A stretch of 64,000 bases of DNA from Burkholderia pyrrocinia (lineage in GTDB: Bacteria > Pseudomonadota > Gammaproteobacteria > Burkholderiales > Burkholderiaceae): the NCBI RefSeq assembly GCF_001028665.1, contig NZ_CP011504.1, forward strand, positions 620,001 to 684,000. The letters run 5' to 3'. How positions within the stretch are numbered: position 1 is the stretch's first letter; each line of letters starts with the position of its first letter. Shown one piece after another: positions 27,268-35,851 of this stretch. The notes beneath the pieces are model-generated. The model saw nothing but the letters and a program-made list of their open reading frames with translations, was not told the DNA's origin and made no database searches. The position numbers and the translations under genes are program-made.

Positions 27268-27972
27268 TCAGAGTGCCTTGACGATCGCGCCGTCGACGCG
27301 AATGTTCTGCCCGGTGATGTAGCCCGCGCCGTCGGACAGCAGGAACGCAACCGTCTTCGCGATCTCGCCGGTCTTGCCGAAGCGGCCGGCCGGAATGCGC
27401 GCGACGATCTCCGGCGTTTCCGGCCAGCTGTCGATGAAGCCCGGCAGCACCGCGTTCATCCGGATGTTCTCGGCCGCATAGCGCTCCGCGTAGAGGCGCG
27501 TCCACGCGCTCAGCGCCGCGCGCAGCGCCGACGACACCGGCATCGGCTGCTCGGGTGCATCCGCCGCGAAGCTCGAGATGTTGACCACCGCGCCGCCGCC
27601 CTGCTTCTGGAAGATCGGCGTCACGCGGCGCATCACGCGCACGACGTTCAGCAGGATCAGGTCGAGCCCTGCGTGCCAGTTGTCGTCGGTGATCGCCAGC
27701 AGCTCGCCCTTCGGCGGATGGCCGGTGTTGTTCACGACCGCGTCGATCCGGCCGTAGCGCGCGACCGTCTCCTGTACGAGCCGGTCGATATCGGCTTCTT
27801 CCGTCACCGAGCCCTGGATGCCGAACCCGCCCAGTTCCTCGCCGAGCGCCACCGCGCTGCCCGACGGCGACATCAGCGCGACGCGATAGCCCGTCGCCGC
27901 CAGTTCGCGCGCGATCGCCGCGCCCATGCCCTTGCCCGCCGCCGTGATCAACGCCACTTTTTCTACAGTCAC
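27268..27972 (-). CDS. SDR-family protein lacking the Tyr-Lys catalytic pair
   Basis: 234 aa from a GTG at 27972 with GAGGAG at 6-nt spacing; the ATG of the longer frame at 28050 lacks such a site. The Rossmann start TAAGKGMGAAIARELAATG, NNTGHPPKG and VNISSFAAD are clear. Where classical SDRs have YxxxK, this protein reads VSSALRAALSAW, putting Ser and Arg at the Tyr and Lys places. The usual proton-relay chemistry is therefore doubtful. It is divergent from the LysR gene at 28107, which probably regulates it. Confidence 0.88.
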   Translation of the reverse strand: MTVEKVALITAAGKGMGAAIARELAATGYRVALMSPSGSAVALGEELGGFGIQGSVTEEADIDRLVQETVARYGRIDAVVNNTGHPPKGELLAITDDNWHAGLDLILLNVVRVMRRVTPIFQKQGGGAVVNISSFAADAPEQPMPVSSALRAALSAWTRLYAERYAAENIRMNAVLPGFIDSWPETPEIVARIPAGRFGKTGEIAKTVAFLLSDGAGYITGQNIRVDGAIVKAL

Positions 27973-28106
27973 GATCCGCTCCTCGTTCGAAACCTGCCGC
28001 CGCGCAGCCGCCATTCGGCGCGCCATGGTGGTAATGTAGGCGCATCGCAAACGACTGTCGAACCAGTATTTCTGCCTTCAGCCGATAGTTTTTCTACAGC
28101 CTGACA

Positions 28107-29000
28107 ATGCCGCCTCGCCCTTCCCGCCTGCCGCCGCTGAATGCGCTTCGTGCGTTCGAAGTGTCCGCGCGGCACCTCAATTTCCGCGCCGCGGCCGACG
28201 AGATCGGCGTGACGCAGGGCGCCGTCGCGCAGCAGGTGCGCCATCTCGAGGACGTGCTCGGCCTGAAGCTGTTCGAGCGCCTGTCGCGCGGCCTCGCGCT
28301 GACGCACGACGGCGCCGCGTATTTCTCCGACGTGCAGCGCGCACTGCACGCGATCGCCGATGCAACCGACAAGCTCGTGAAGCGGCGCGCGGCGCTGACC
28401 ATCAGCACGACGCCGTCGTTCGCGTCGAAGTGGCTGATCCCGCGGCTTGCGCAGTTCACCGACGCGCATCCCGACTACGACGTGCGCGTGATCGCAGACC
28501 AGCAGCTCGCGACGTTCCGCCACGACGGCGTCGATCTCGCGATCCGCTACGGCAAGCCGCCGTTCGGCAAGCATCTCGCCGCGCATGCGCTGTTCCCGCT
28601 CGATGTGTGCGCCGTCTGCAGCCCCGCGCTGCTGGCCGCGCCCGCGTCGCCGCGTGCGCTCGCCGGCCACGTGCTGCTGCACGATGCGCACGACCTGTGG
28701 CCCGAGTTCATCGAAGCGATGCCCGAGCCTGTGGATATCGATCCGCACAAGGGGTTGCACTTCAACCAGACGTCGCTCGCGATCGATGCGGCCGTGGCCG
28801 GCCAGGGGATTGCGCTCGCGACCGATCCGTTGGTCGAACGCGATATCGCGGCGGGCCGGCTGTGCAAGCCGTTCGATTTCGCGTTTCCGCTGTCGGTGGG
28901 GTTCTATCTCGTGTATCCGGCCGAGCGCCGCGACGACGATGCGATCGCCGTGATGCGAAACTGGATGATCGGGCAAGCGGCGGCGGACGAGCGGCCTTGA
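28107..29000 (+). CDS. LysR-family regulator (GcvA-like)
   Basis: 297 aa. PPLNALRAFEVSARHLNFRAAADEIGVTQGAVAQQVRHLE is the GcvA-type N-terminus with its HTH at about residues 24-45. The effector domain begins LTISTTPSFASKWLIPRL. It is divergent from the SDR gene with 134 bp between the starts. GcvA-like regulators control varied amino-acid or beta-lactamase genes, so effector and regulon cannot be named here. Confidence 0.9.
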   Translation: MPPRPSRLPPLNALRAFEVSARHLNFRAAADEIGVTQGAVAQQVRHLEDVLGLKLFERLSRGLALTHDGAAYFSDVQRALHAIADATDKLVKRRAALTISTTPSFASKWLIPRLAQFTDAHPDYDVRVIADQQLATFRHDGVDLAIRYGKPPFGKHLAAHALFPLDVCAVCSPALLAAPASPRALAGHVLLHDAHDLWPEFIEAMPEPVDIDPHKGLHFNQTSLAIDAAVAGQGIALATDPLVERDIAAGRLCKPFDFAFPLSVGFYLVYPAERRDDDAIAVMRNWMIGQAAADERP

Positions 29001-29016
29001 GCGGCCTGCGTCCGGA

Positions 29017-29613
29017 TCAGGGGGCGATCCAGCGGCCTTCGCAGCCGCCTTCGTTCAGGTCGAATACCGCCCGGCGATGGCCGGTGCGCACGAGTTCGAG
29101 CCAGTCGATCCGCTTGATGGTCATGTGGATCAGGCAGAAGTTTTCGTAGCCGTCGCCGGTTGGTGCAGTGCGTTGGCTCGCCGGGACATGCGCTTCTTCC
29201 GGTGACTCGACCCGCGTGCCGGGCGGCAAAGGTGCGCGATACAGCAGCAGCGTATGCGGACGGCTCGATTGCCAGATCGCGCGCCGCTGCACTTCGTCGT
29301 CGCAGATCGATGCAACGCCTTCCGCGCGAATCTGCACGAGCGCATCGAGATCATTCGCGACGATCGAGATACGCGGATCGCGGCGCAACTCCGCGACTTT
29401 CTCCGAACGCGCATCGGTATGAAACGACAGCACGCGATCGGCGCGGCTCACCTGGCGCAACACGATCGTACGCACCTTCGGCGCACCATCGAGGCCAAGG
29501 GTTGCCGCCTGCAGCATCGTAAACGGCGAGCGCTGCACGCTGACGCCGGATTCGAGGCAGGACCACAAGCGGTCGTACGTTTCGGTGAGCGATTCGGAGG
29601 TTGAGTCGGACAT
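29017..29613 (-). CDS. Pyridoxamine 5'-phosphate oxidase-like flavoprotein
   Basis: 198 aa from ATG 29613. Sequence follows the PNPOx-like FMN-binding split barrel: MLQAATLGLDGAPKVRTIVLR, SFHTDARSEKVAELRRDP, then RRAIWQSSRPH, with a C-terminal IKRIDWLELVRTGHRRAVF. The family oxidises pyridoxamine phosphate or other amines, or reduces FMN-linked substrates. It ends a minus-strand group after the PLP aminotransferase and the 63-aa peptide genes, which makes a B6-related or amine-oxidation role plausible. It is convergent with the LysR gene at 29000. Confidence 0.85.
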   Translation of the reverse strand: MSDSTSESLTETYDRLWSCLESGVSVQRSPFTMLQAATLGLDGAPKVRTIVLRQVSRADRVLSFHTDARSEKVAELRRDPRISIVANDLDALVQIRAEGVASICDDEVQRRAIWQSSRPHTLLLYRAPLPPGTRVESPEEAHVPASQRTAPTGDGYENFCLIHMTIKRIDWLELVRTGHRRAVFDLNEGGCEGRWIAP

Positions 29614-29707
29614 GAGTGGCGGCGGCGATCGTGCGTGTGTCGATCGCGCAAGCTTAACCGTTTGCTTCGGCGGCGGCTCGCGTGTGATGCCGCCGCCTTT
29701 GCGCCGT

Positions 29708-29899
29708 TCAGTTGTAGCCGAGCACGACCGGCGCCGCATCGCCGGCATCGGTCGTCGGCTCCGCGCCGAAACGGCCGAGCACGTCGGCCACATACTGCGG
29801 CCCCGCGCTGATCTGCGACGAGCGATGCTTTGCCGGCCGGTTATCGCCAGCGCCTGACGCTGCGCCCATCGATGCCGTTTCGTTGACGGTGATATTCAC
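29708..29899 (-). CDS. 63-aa peptide of unknown function between aminotransferase and PNPOx genes
   Basis: A GTG start at 29899 is preceded by TTGAGGAG, and this site overlaps the TGA stop of the aminotransferase gene, so coupling is likely. The peptide has no signal sequence, is rich in Ala, Gly and Asp, has a single stretch with helix potential (PQYVADVLGRFGAEP, about residues 34-48) and ends in a hydrophobic APVVLGYN. It has no cysteine. No family recognised; the compact leader-like body and short distinct tail resemble a precursor peptide, but there is no maturation enzyme beyond the neighbours. Confidence 0.65.
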   Translation of the reverse strand: MNITVNETASMGAASGAGDNRPAKHRSSQISAGPQYVADVLGRFGAEPTTDAGDAAPVVLGYN

Positions 29900-29911
29900 G
29901 TTGATGTCTCC

Positions 29912-31111
29912 TCAAGCGGCCAGCGCCGCACCATAAGCACGCACGAGGCGCGCCACGCCTTCCCGGATCGCGTCGACGTCCGGCGCGGCGAACGACAGGC
30001 GCAGCGATGCCGCGTCGACGTTGTCCGCGAAGAACGCCTTGCCGGGTACGAACACGATCCTGTTGGCGATCGCCTGTTGCAGCAGCACGTCCGACGACAC
30101 CGCGCCGATCCGCGCCCACACGAACATCCCGCCTTCCGGGCGATGGAATTCGATCGCATCGCCGAACCCGTCGCGCAGCGCGTCGCACATCGCATCGCAT
30201 TTGCGCTGGTACGCGGCCGTGATGCGCGGCAGATGGCGTTCGAGCGCGCCGTCGGCCAGATATTCGGCGGCGGTAGCCTGCGTCCACGGCGTGCTGCACA
30301 GGTCGACCGTCTGCTTCGCGATCACGCAACGGCGCGCGATCTCGGCCGGCGCGATCGTCCAGCCCACGCGCAACCCCGGCGCGACGATCTTCGACAGGCT
30401 CGCGAAATGCACGATCCAGTCGCGCGCGCCGTCCACTTCGCCGGCGAGCGCGAGCATCGACGGCACGGCTTCGCCTGCAAAGCGCAGGTCGCCGTACGGA
30501 TCGTCCTCGACGATCAGGAATCGGTATTGCACCGCGAGACGCAGCAGCTTCAGCCGGCGTTCGCGCGTGAGCGTCGCGCCGGTGGGGTTCGCGAAGGTCG
30601 GGACGGTATAGAGCAGTTTCGGCTGCGCGATCGCGCCGGACGCGAGCTGTGCTGCGAGACGGTCGACGTCGAGGCCCTCGCCGTCGACCGGGATCGTCAC
30701 GATGCGCGCCTGCTGCAGACGCATCGCCTGCAGCGTCGCCGGGTAAGCCGGCTGTTCGGTCAGCACGACGTCGCCGGGCGACACCATCACGCGCAGCAGC
30801 AGGTCGAGGCCCTGCTGCGAACCGGTCGTGACGAGCAGTTCGGCCGGCGTGCACGCGACGCCGCGACGCGCCATCAGCGCGATCAGTTGCTGCTTCAGTT
30901 CGCCAAGGCCGTCGGTCGGGCCGTATTGCAGGCAGCGGACAGGCTGCGCGTACGCGCGTTCGGCGGCCGTGTTCAGGCCGTCGACGTCGAACAGGTCGCT
31001 GGCCGGATAGCCGCCCGCGAAGGAAATCATCCCCGGTTCGGACAGGTACTTGAACAACTCGCGAATCGGCGAGCCGGCGGGATTCTGGAATGAGGGAGTG
31101 AACGCGTACAT
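29912..31111 (-). CDS. PLP-dependent aminotransferase (class I/II, 2-aminoadipate transaminase-like)
   Basis: 399 aa. GGYPASDLFD, LQYGPTDGLGELKQQL, TTGSQQGLDLL, VPTFANPTGATLT, VEDDPYGDLRF, PLP-lysine in SLSKIVAPGLRVGW, and the late LRLSFAAPD are diagnostic of the LysN/ARO8-like branch of fold-type I aminotransferases, without a MocR DNA-binding domain. Substrates in this branch include 2-aminoadipate, aromatic and branched amino acids. It starts the minus-strand group with the 63-aa peptide and the PNPOx-like protein. Confidence 0.9.
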   Translation of the reverse strand: MYAFTPSFQNPAGSPIRELFKYLSEPGMISFAGGYPASDLFDVDGLNTAAERAYAQPVRCLQYGPTDGLGELKQQLIALMARRGVACTPAELLVTTGSQQGLDLLLRVMVSPGDVVLTEQPAYPATLQAMRLQQARIVTIPVDGEGLDVDRLAAQLASGAIAQPKLLYTVPTFANPTGATLTRERRLKLLRLAVQYRFLIVEDDPYGDLRFAGEAVPSMLALAGEVDGARDWIVHFASLSKIVAPGLRVGWTIAPAEIARRCVIAKQTVDLCSTPWTQATAAEYLADGALERHLPRITAAYQRKCDAMCDALRDGFGDAIEFHRPEGGMFVWARIGAVSSDVLLQQAIANRIVFVPGKAFFADNVDAASLRLSFAAPDVDAIREGVARLVRAYGAALAA

Positions 31112-31857
31112 GTCGTCGTGAGCTGGATGGCGCGGACGGCCGGGATAGCCGTCAGGTGCCTGCCGTCGTGATGCTTCTGGCGCCGCGGCGGCGAATTCGA
31201 GCCACGATTGTCGATAGTCATTAAGGCCGCGGCAAACGATATCTATGCACTAGGTCTTGCGGTTTGGTCATTAAATGGGGGGTGGGGGTGTCGTTTGCCG
31301 GGGTTTTGATGCGTGGTTCGGGCATGCGCTGTCAGTCCAAATCGATGGCACGCATCCACGGCAGGTAACGCCAGCCGCGCTTGGAAAGTTCCGGTGTGCT
31401 GCGCAGGACCGGCTCAAACGTGGCATTCATATGCACCGGTATGCGCTTCTTGGGACGTGACTAATTATCGGCGTCAGCCATTTCCGGCTCCTTGGGTGAG
31501 TCGGTTGTAGTCAGCGGGTCGTATGGGCTGCCGCCCACGCGGCCCGCGCTTTTTGTGGCCGTGGATTTCCCTTCTCTCTCCCCTTCGCTGCGTCTTGTCG
31601 AGCAAGACGGGGTTTTCGACCACCGGTCCGAAAGGTTCCGCGATCAACATCCGACGGGCGAGAAGCAAGGCGTCGCGACAACAGAAAATTACGCCAATAC
31701 CCCCCGTCGCCGCGCTTCTCAGGTGCGTTTTCGCGAACGGAGAGATCTGAATATGTCACTTGTCGGCCCATTTGCGGCTACTTACGATCAATTCGACTAG
31801 TCGCGGTGGGACTGCTCGGCATCACCGACGCGGGCCCGATCTTCCCTCTATCGGCAG
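31112..31857. other. Long intergenic region at the left edge of the transporter/amidase block
   Basis: 746 bp. The first part is the aminotransferase leader, with two GGTCATTAA/GTCATTAA words near 31216 and 31267. From about 31460 to 31700 the minus strand contains an Arg-rich frame with the phrase AWAAAHTTR, a pattern I associate with interspersed Burkholderia sequence rather than a gene. GC falls toward 31700. No gene is supported. Confidence 0.45.
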
Positions 31858-33102
31858 ATGTCCACCATGATCGACCCCAATAAAAGCAGACGTGCCAGCC
31901 TTGCGGTATTCGCGCTGCTCTACCTCGGCTTTTGCATCTCCTACATCGATCGCTCGGCGATCGCGCTTTCGCTCGTGGCCATCGGCAAGGAGTTCCATGT
32001 CGGCGCTGCGGTGCAGGGTGTCGTCATGAGCACGTTCTATATCGGCTACGCGGCCATGCAGATTCCCGGCGGATGGATAGCGGATCGCTGGGGGAGCAAA
32101 AAGGTCATCGTCGTGTCCGTCGCGTTCTGGTCCTTGTTCACGTTGATGACCGGTCTCGCGTGGTCGCTCGCTTCGCTGATCGCGATCCGCTTCATCTTCG
32201 GTCTCGGCGAAGGCGGTTATCCCGGTGCTGCAGTGAAGGGCGTGACCGAATCGTGTGCGCGGGAGGATCGCCCGAAGATGTCGGCGTTCCTGATGTCGTC
32301 CAACTATGTCGGCAGCTTCATCGCACCACTGACTATCGCGCCGCTCATCGTCTATCTCGGCTGGCGTCATGCATTCGTCGTCGCTGGCGGCGCCGGTCTC
32401 GTGTTCGCGCTCGTCTATCTGATCGCGGTGAAGGACACGCATCGGAAACGCGATTCGGCCGGCCGTTCCGCGCGCATCGACGGCGCGGCAACGCGCGCGC
32501 TCCTCAAGATGCCGCTCATGTGGAAGATTCTGCTCACATGGTTCTGCATGGGCATCGTCAACAAGGGACTCGATGCGTGGATGCCCGCGTATCTTCTGAC
32601 CGAGCGCCATCTCGACCTCAAGGCAGTCGGCATGCTCACGCCGCTGCCCTTCGTCGCAGCGAGCGTATCGACAGCGCTGGGCGGCTGGATTCTCACACGC
32701 TGGTTCGACGGCCGCGAAAAGTGGCTGATGGCCGCGTGCTGCGCGATCTCCGGCTTCTTTCTCTATGAGATGTACACCGCGGAAACGGTGGCGGGCGTGA
32801 TCGCGTATCAGTCGATCGTCTACTTCTTCAAGTCGTTCGTGTTCGCGGGTGTCTTCGCGCTTCCGGTCAAATTCCTGCCGCAAAAGATCATCGGCACCGG
32901 TGCAGGCATGGTCAATTTCGGCGGACAGGTCGCAGGATTCGTCGCGCCAGCCGTCATTGGCCTGCTGGTTTCGATCACGGGCAACTACGACACGGTATTC
33001 GGCTTCCTGATCGTGGCGACGGCGTTCGCAGTCGTCACCAGTCTGTCGATACGACTGACGCCCGAGACCAGTGCACGCCTTGTCACCGCCGAGGAGGCCT
33101 GA
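31858..33102 (+). CDS. MFS transporter, anion:cation symporter type
   Basis: 414 aa with about twelve membrane segments. The first helices contain YIDRSAIALSL, and the cytoplasmic loop 2-3 motif reads GGWIADRWGSKKV, as in MFS. GLGEGGYPGAAVKGV is typical of the ACS family, which imports organic acids such as tartrate, glucarate or phthalate. No signal peptide is needed. It is the first gene of a plus-strand series with a LysR regulator and an amidase, so it probably imports the amidase substrate or a related carboxylate. Confidence 0.9.
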   Translation: MSTMIDPNKSRRASLAVFALLYLGFCISYIDRSAIALSLVAIGKEFHVGAAVQGVVMSTFYIGYAAMQIPGGWIADRWGSKKVIVVSVAFWSLFTLMTGLAWSLASLIAIRFIFGLGEGGYPGAAVKGVTESCAREDRPKMSAFLMSSNYVGSFIAPLTIAPLIVYLGWRHAFVVAGGAGLVFALVYLIAVKDTHRKRDSAGRSARIDGAATRALLKMPLMWKILLTWFCMGIVNKGLDAWMPAYLLTERHLDLKAVGMLTPLPFVAASVSTALGGWILTRWFDGREKWLMAACCAISGFFLYEMYTAETVAGVIAYQSIVYFFKSFVFAGVFALPVKFLPQKIIGTGAGMVNFGGQVAGFVAPAVIGLLVSITGNYDTVFGFLIVATAFAVVTSLSIRLTPETSARLVTAEEA

Positions 33103-33130
33103 CCGCTTTGCCGGCCGGACAGGCGCTATC

Positions 33131-34087
33131 ATGGGCAACTCCGCGTCCCGTCGATCCACCATGAGCGCCCGCATTCTTCAGGAAGCCGCCGTCCGTTACT
33201 TCCTCGAAGTCGTCAACACCGGCTCCATCGCCGATGCCGCCAACCGGCTGAACGTCGTGCCATCCGCCGTGAGCCGCCAGATCGCGCGGCTCGAAAGCGA
33301 ACTCGGCGCGCAGCTTTTTGTCCGGCAATCGCGCGGCATGGTCCCGAGCAAAGCGGGTGAAATGCTCGCCGCCTACGCGCGTCGCTCGCAACTCGACGCC
33401 GAACAGATTTCGCTGGAAATCGACGCGCTTCGCGGCGAAACCGAACGCACGATCCGCATCGCCTGCACGGAAGGATTCGCCTCCACCTTCCTGCCGCGCG
33501 CGATGGCGGACTTCCGCCGCACCGTCGCACCCGCATCGTTCGAAGTCGTCGTCGATGCGGCCGCCGACGTCACGCAGCGCGTGCGCGAAGCCGAGTGCGA
33601 TGTCGGCCTCACGTTCAGCTTCGGCCCGGCGAAAGATATTCACGTCGCGTTTTCAGCGCCCTCTCCCGTGTTCGCGATCGTGGCGTCATCTCATCCGCTC
33701 GCGCGGTCTGCACAGGTTTCGTTTCGTGAGTTGCTTGCGTATCCGCTCGCATTGCCGGGTGTGCATTCGACGCTGCACAAGCTGATCGATATCTATTGCA
33801 GCCGCGAAGGCGTCGCATGCCCGAGCGTGCTTCGCAGCGCGACGCTCGAAACGCTCCTGGGGTTCACGCTCGCGAGCGACGCCATTACGTTCAGCGGCGA
33901 ACTCTTCGTGCGCCCGCGCCTGGCGTCCGGAGAACTCGTCGCGTTGCCCGTTCCTGAACTCGCCACCGGCGAACGCGCGATCGAAATTCAAACCCTCGCG
34001 CGGCGCGCGTTGCCGCCTCTGCTGCAATCGTTTATCGAGCGGCTCAGCGGCGAACTGCCTCCGCCCCCGCGCGTTGCGCAAAAGTGA
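33131..34087 (+). CDS. LysR-family regulator in the transporter/amidase block
   Basis: 318 aa from ATG 33131; an in-frame ATG at 33161 (MSARILQEAAVRYFLEVV) gives a more standard N-terminus and neither has a strong ribosome site. The HTH is GSIADAANRLNVVPSAVSRQIARLESELG, and the effector domain starts RTIRIACTEGFASTF. It is 28 bp after the transporter gene on the same strand, not divergent as is usual, so it may be read through from it. It likely controls the transporter and amidase. Confidence 0.88.
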   Translation: MGNSASRRSTMSARILQEAAVRYFLEVVNTGSIADAANRLNVVPSAVSRQIARLESELGAQLFVRQSRGMVPSKAGEMLAAYARRSQLDAEQISLEIDALRGETERTIRIACTEGFASTFLPRAMADFRRTVAPASFEVVVDAAADVTQRVREAECDVGLTFSFGPAKDIHVAFSAPSPVFAIVASSHPLARSAQVSFRELLAYPLALPGVHSTLHKLIDIYCSREGVACPSVLRSATLETLLGFTLASDAITFSGELFVRPRLASGELVALPVPELATGERAIEIQTLARRALPPLLQSFIERLSGELPPPPRVAQK

Positions 34088-34176
34088 ACTGACCGTTCGA
34101 TAAACATCACTAGCGATCGTTTTTCACGTCGTCTACATTGAGCGGACTCTTGCATTGTCGCTTGAAGGACTGTCCG

Positions 34177-35706
34177 GTGAACGACCGTTACGAACTCACA
34201 CGTCATAGTGCCGTTGCGCTGCGCGCGCTATTGCAAGCACGCGAAATCTCCGCCGTCGAATTGCTCGAAGCCTGCATCGCGCGAATCGAAAGGCTCAATC
34301 CGTATGTCAACGCCATCACGGCGACGAGCTTCGAACGCGCGCGCATCGAAGCCGGTGCTGCCGATATCGCGCTCGCACGCGGCGATGCCGTCGGTTCGTT
34401 GCACGGCTTGCCGATCGGTATCAAGGATCTCGAAGAGACCGAAGGCCTTCTGACCACTTATGGCTCGCCGCTCTATCGCGCGAACGTACCCGCCCACGAC
34501 AACACGCTGGTGCGTCGGCTGCGCGCAGCGGGCGCGATTGTCGTCGGCAAGACCAACGTGCCGGAAATGGGCGCGGGTGCGAACAGCTTCAATCCCGTGT
34601 GGGGCGCGACGGGCAATCCGTTCGATCCGCGCCTGAACGCGGGCGGTTCGTCGGGCGGCTCGGCGGTGGCGCTTGCGCTCGACATGGTGCCGCTAGCCAG
34701 CGGTTCCGACACCGGCGGCTCGCTGCGCATTCCCGCAGCGAAGTGCGGCGTGGTCGGAATGCGCACGTCGCCGGGACTCGTGTCGAGCGATCGAAAGCCG
34801 CTCGGCTGGACGCCGATTGCGGTGGTTGGGCCGATGGGGCGCACCGTCGACGACACGTGGCTGCAACTCGCGGCGACGGCCGGCCTGTCGGGCAGCGACC
34901 CGCTCGGCTATCCGTTCGCGATGAATCCGACGATGGACGGCCGCGCGCCCACGGACGTGTCGAAACTGCGCATCGGTTACACGGAAGACTTCGGTGTGTG
35001 CGAAGTGGACGACGACATCCGTGCCACGTTCCGACGCAAGATCGAGTTTATCCGTCGCGAGGTGGCCGTATGCGAGCCGATCGAAGTGGGCTTCGAGGGT
35101 GCGCATCGGTGCTTCGATGTACTCCGCGCGGAGGCCTTCGTCGCCGGCCTTCAAAAGGCGTATGAGGCCGACCCCGATTCGCTTGGCCCGAATCCGCGCG
35201 CGAACTATGAAATGGGTATCGGCCTCGGTCTTGCGGATTGCGTGCGTGCGCACGGCGATCAGACGCGTCTGTTTCGCCGCTTCCAGACGCTGTTCGACCG
35301 TTATGACGTGATTCTTTCGCCAACGACGCCTGTCTCGCCGTTCCCGTGGACGCAGCCGTATCTGAAATCGGTGAATGGCGTCGAACTGGAAAACTACTAT
35401 CGCTGGCTGTCGCTCACGTACGTCGTGACGCTCGCGACGAATCCGGCGTTGTCGCTGCCGTGCGGAGTCGATCATCGGGGCATGCCGTTCGGGCTGCAGA
35501 TGATCGGCGCTTTCCGTGGCGATCTCGCCCTGCTCGATGCGGCCCGCGCGTTCGAAACGCTCTTCGCGTCGTCCGACGAAACACGCCGCCCGATTCCCGA
35601 TGCCGCGAAGCTGCGTGCATCGGACGTCGACCTGAAGTCCATCGTCACGCATCCGCCGGTGCTCGATGCGGTGTCGTCTCCCGATGCATCCGCTTCCGCA
35701 GTCTGA
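34177..35706 (+). CDS. Amidase-signature family amidase, 509 aa
   Basis: GTG start at 34177 with GAAGGAC upstream; the TTG at 34138 lacks a site. The triad is complete: Lys83 in LPIGIKDLEE, Ser158 in NAGGSSGGSA and nucleophile Ser182 in SDTGGSLRIPA. The long C-terminal region and ILSPTTPVSPFPW resemble bacterial amidases of the 6-aminohexanoate-cyclic-dimer hydrolase or arylamide type. It follows the transporter and LysR genes, and a further ORF overlaps its 3' end. Substrate unknown. Confidence 0.9.
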   Translation: MNDRYELTRHSAVALRALLQAREISAVELLEACIARIERLNPYVNAITATSFERARIEAGAADIALARGDAVGSLHGLPIGIKDLEETEGLLTTYGSPLYRANVPAHDNTLVRRLRAAGAIVVGKTNVPEMGAGANSFNPVWGATGNPFDPRLNAGGSSGGSAVALALDMVPLASGSDTGGSLRIPAAKCGVVGMRTSPGLVSSDRKPLGWTPIAVVGPMGRTVDDTWLQLAATAGLSGSDPLGYPFAMNPTMDGRAPTDVSKLRIGYTEDFGVCEVDDDIRATFRRKIEFIRREVAVCEPIEVGFEGAHRCFDVLRAEAFVAGLQKAYEADPDSLGPNPRANYEMGIGLGLADCVRAHGDQTRLFRRFQTLFDRYDVILSPTTPVSPFPWTQPYLKSVNGVELENYYRWLSLTYVVTLATNPALSLPCGVDHRGMPFGLQMIGAFRGDLALLDAARAFETLFASSDETRRPIPDAAKLRASDVDLKSIVTHPPVLDAVSSPDASASAV

Positions 35707-35823
35707 CCCGAACACGATCGATTCCGTTTACGGCAAGCCGCTCGATACGTGGCTTCGAGACGTCCCGCTCCTGCGTGAACTCATGACGCTTCAGCCCGGC
35801 TGGGTGCGGACAAACGTGGGGGG
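35684..35823 (+). pseudogene. Truncated N-terminal ORF fragment after the amidase
   Basis: An ATG at 35684 overlaps the amidase 3' end, and the frame reads about 45 protein-like residues (NTIDSVYGKPLDTWLRD, LRELMTLQPGWVRTN). After about 35817 the sequence becomes the G/C hairpin and the antisense of maeB, where the frame is meaningless. This looks like the head of a fourth gene of the catabolic block cut off at the right edge. The parent family is not recognised. Confidence 0.5.
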
Positions 35824-35836
35824 CCGCGCCCCCCCC
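35818..35836 (-). terminator. Candidate terminator of maeB
   Basis: GGGGGGC and GCCCCCC arms around a CGC loop, 16 bp past the maeB stop. No U-run, so the call is weak. Confidence 0.35.
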
Positions 35837-35851
35837 GCAAGACACAATCAA

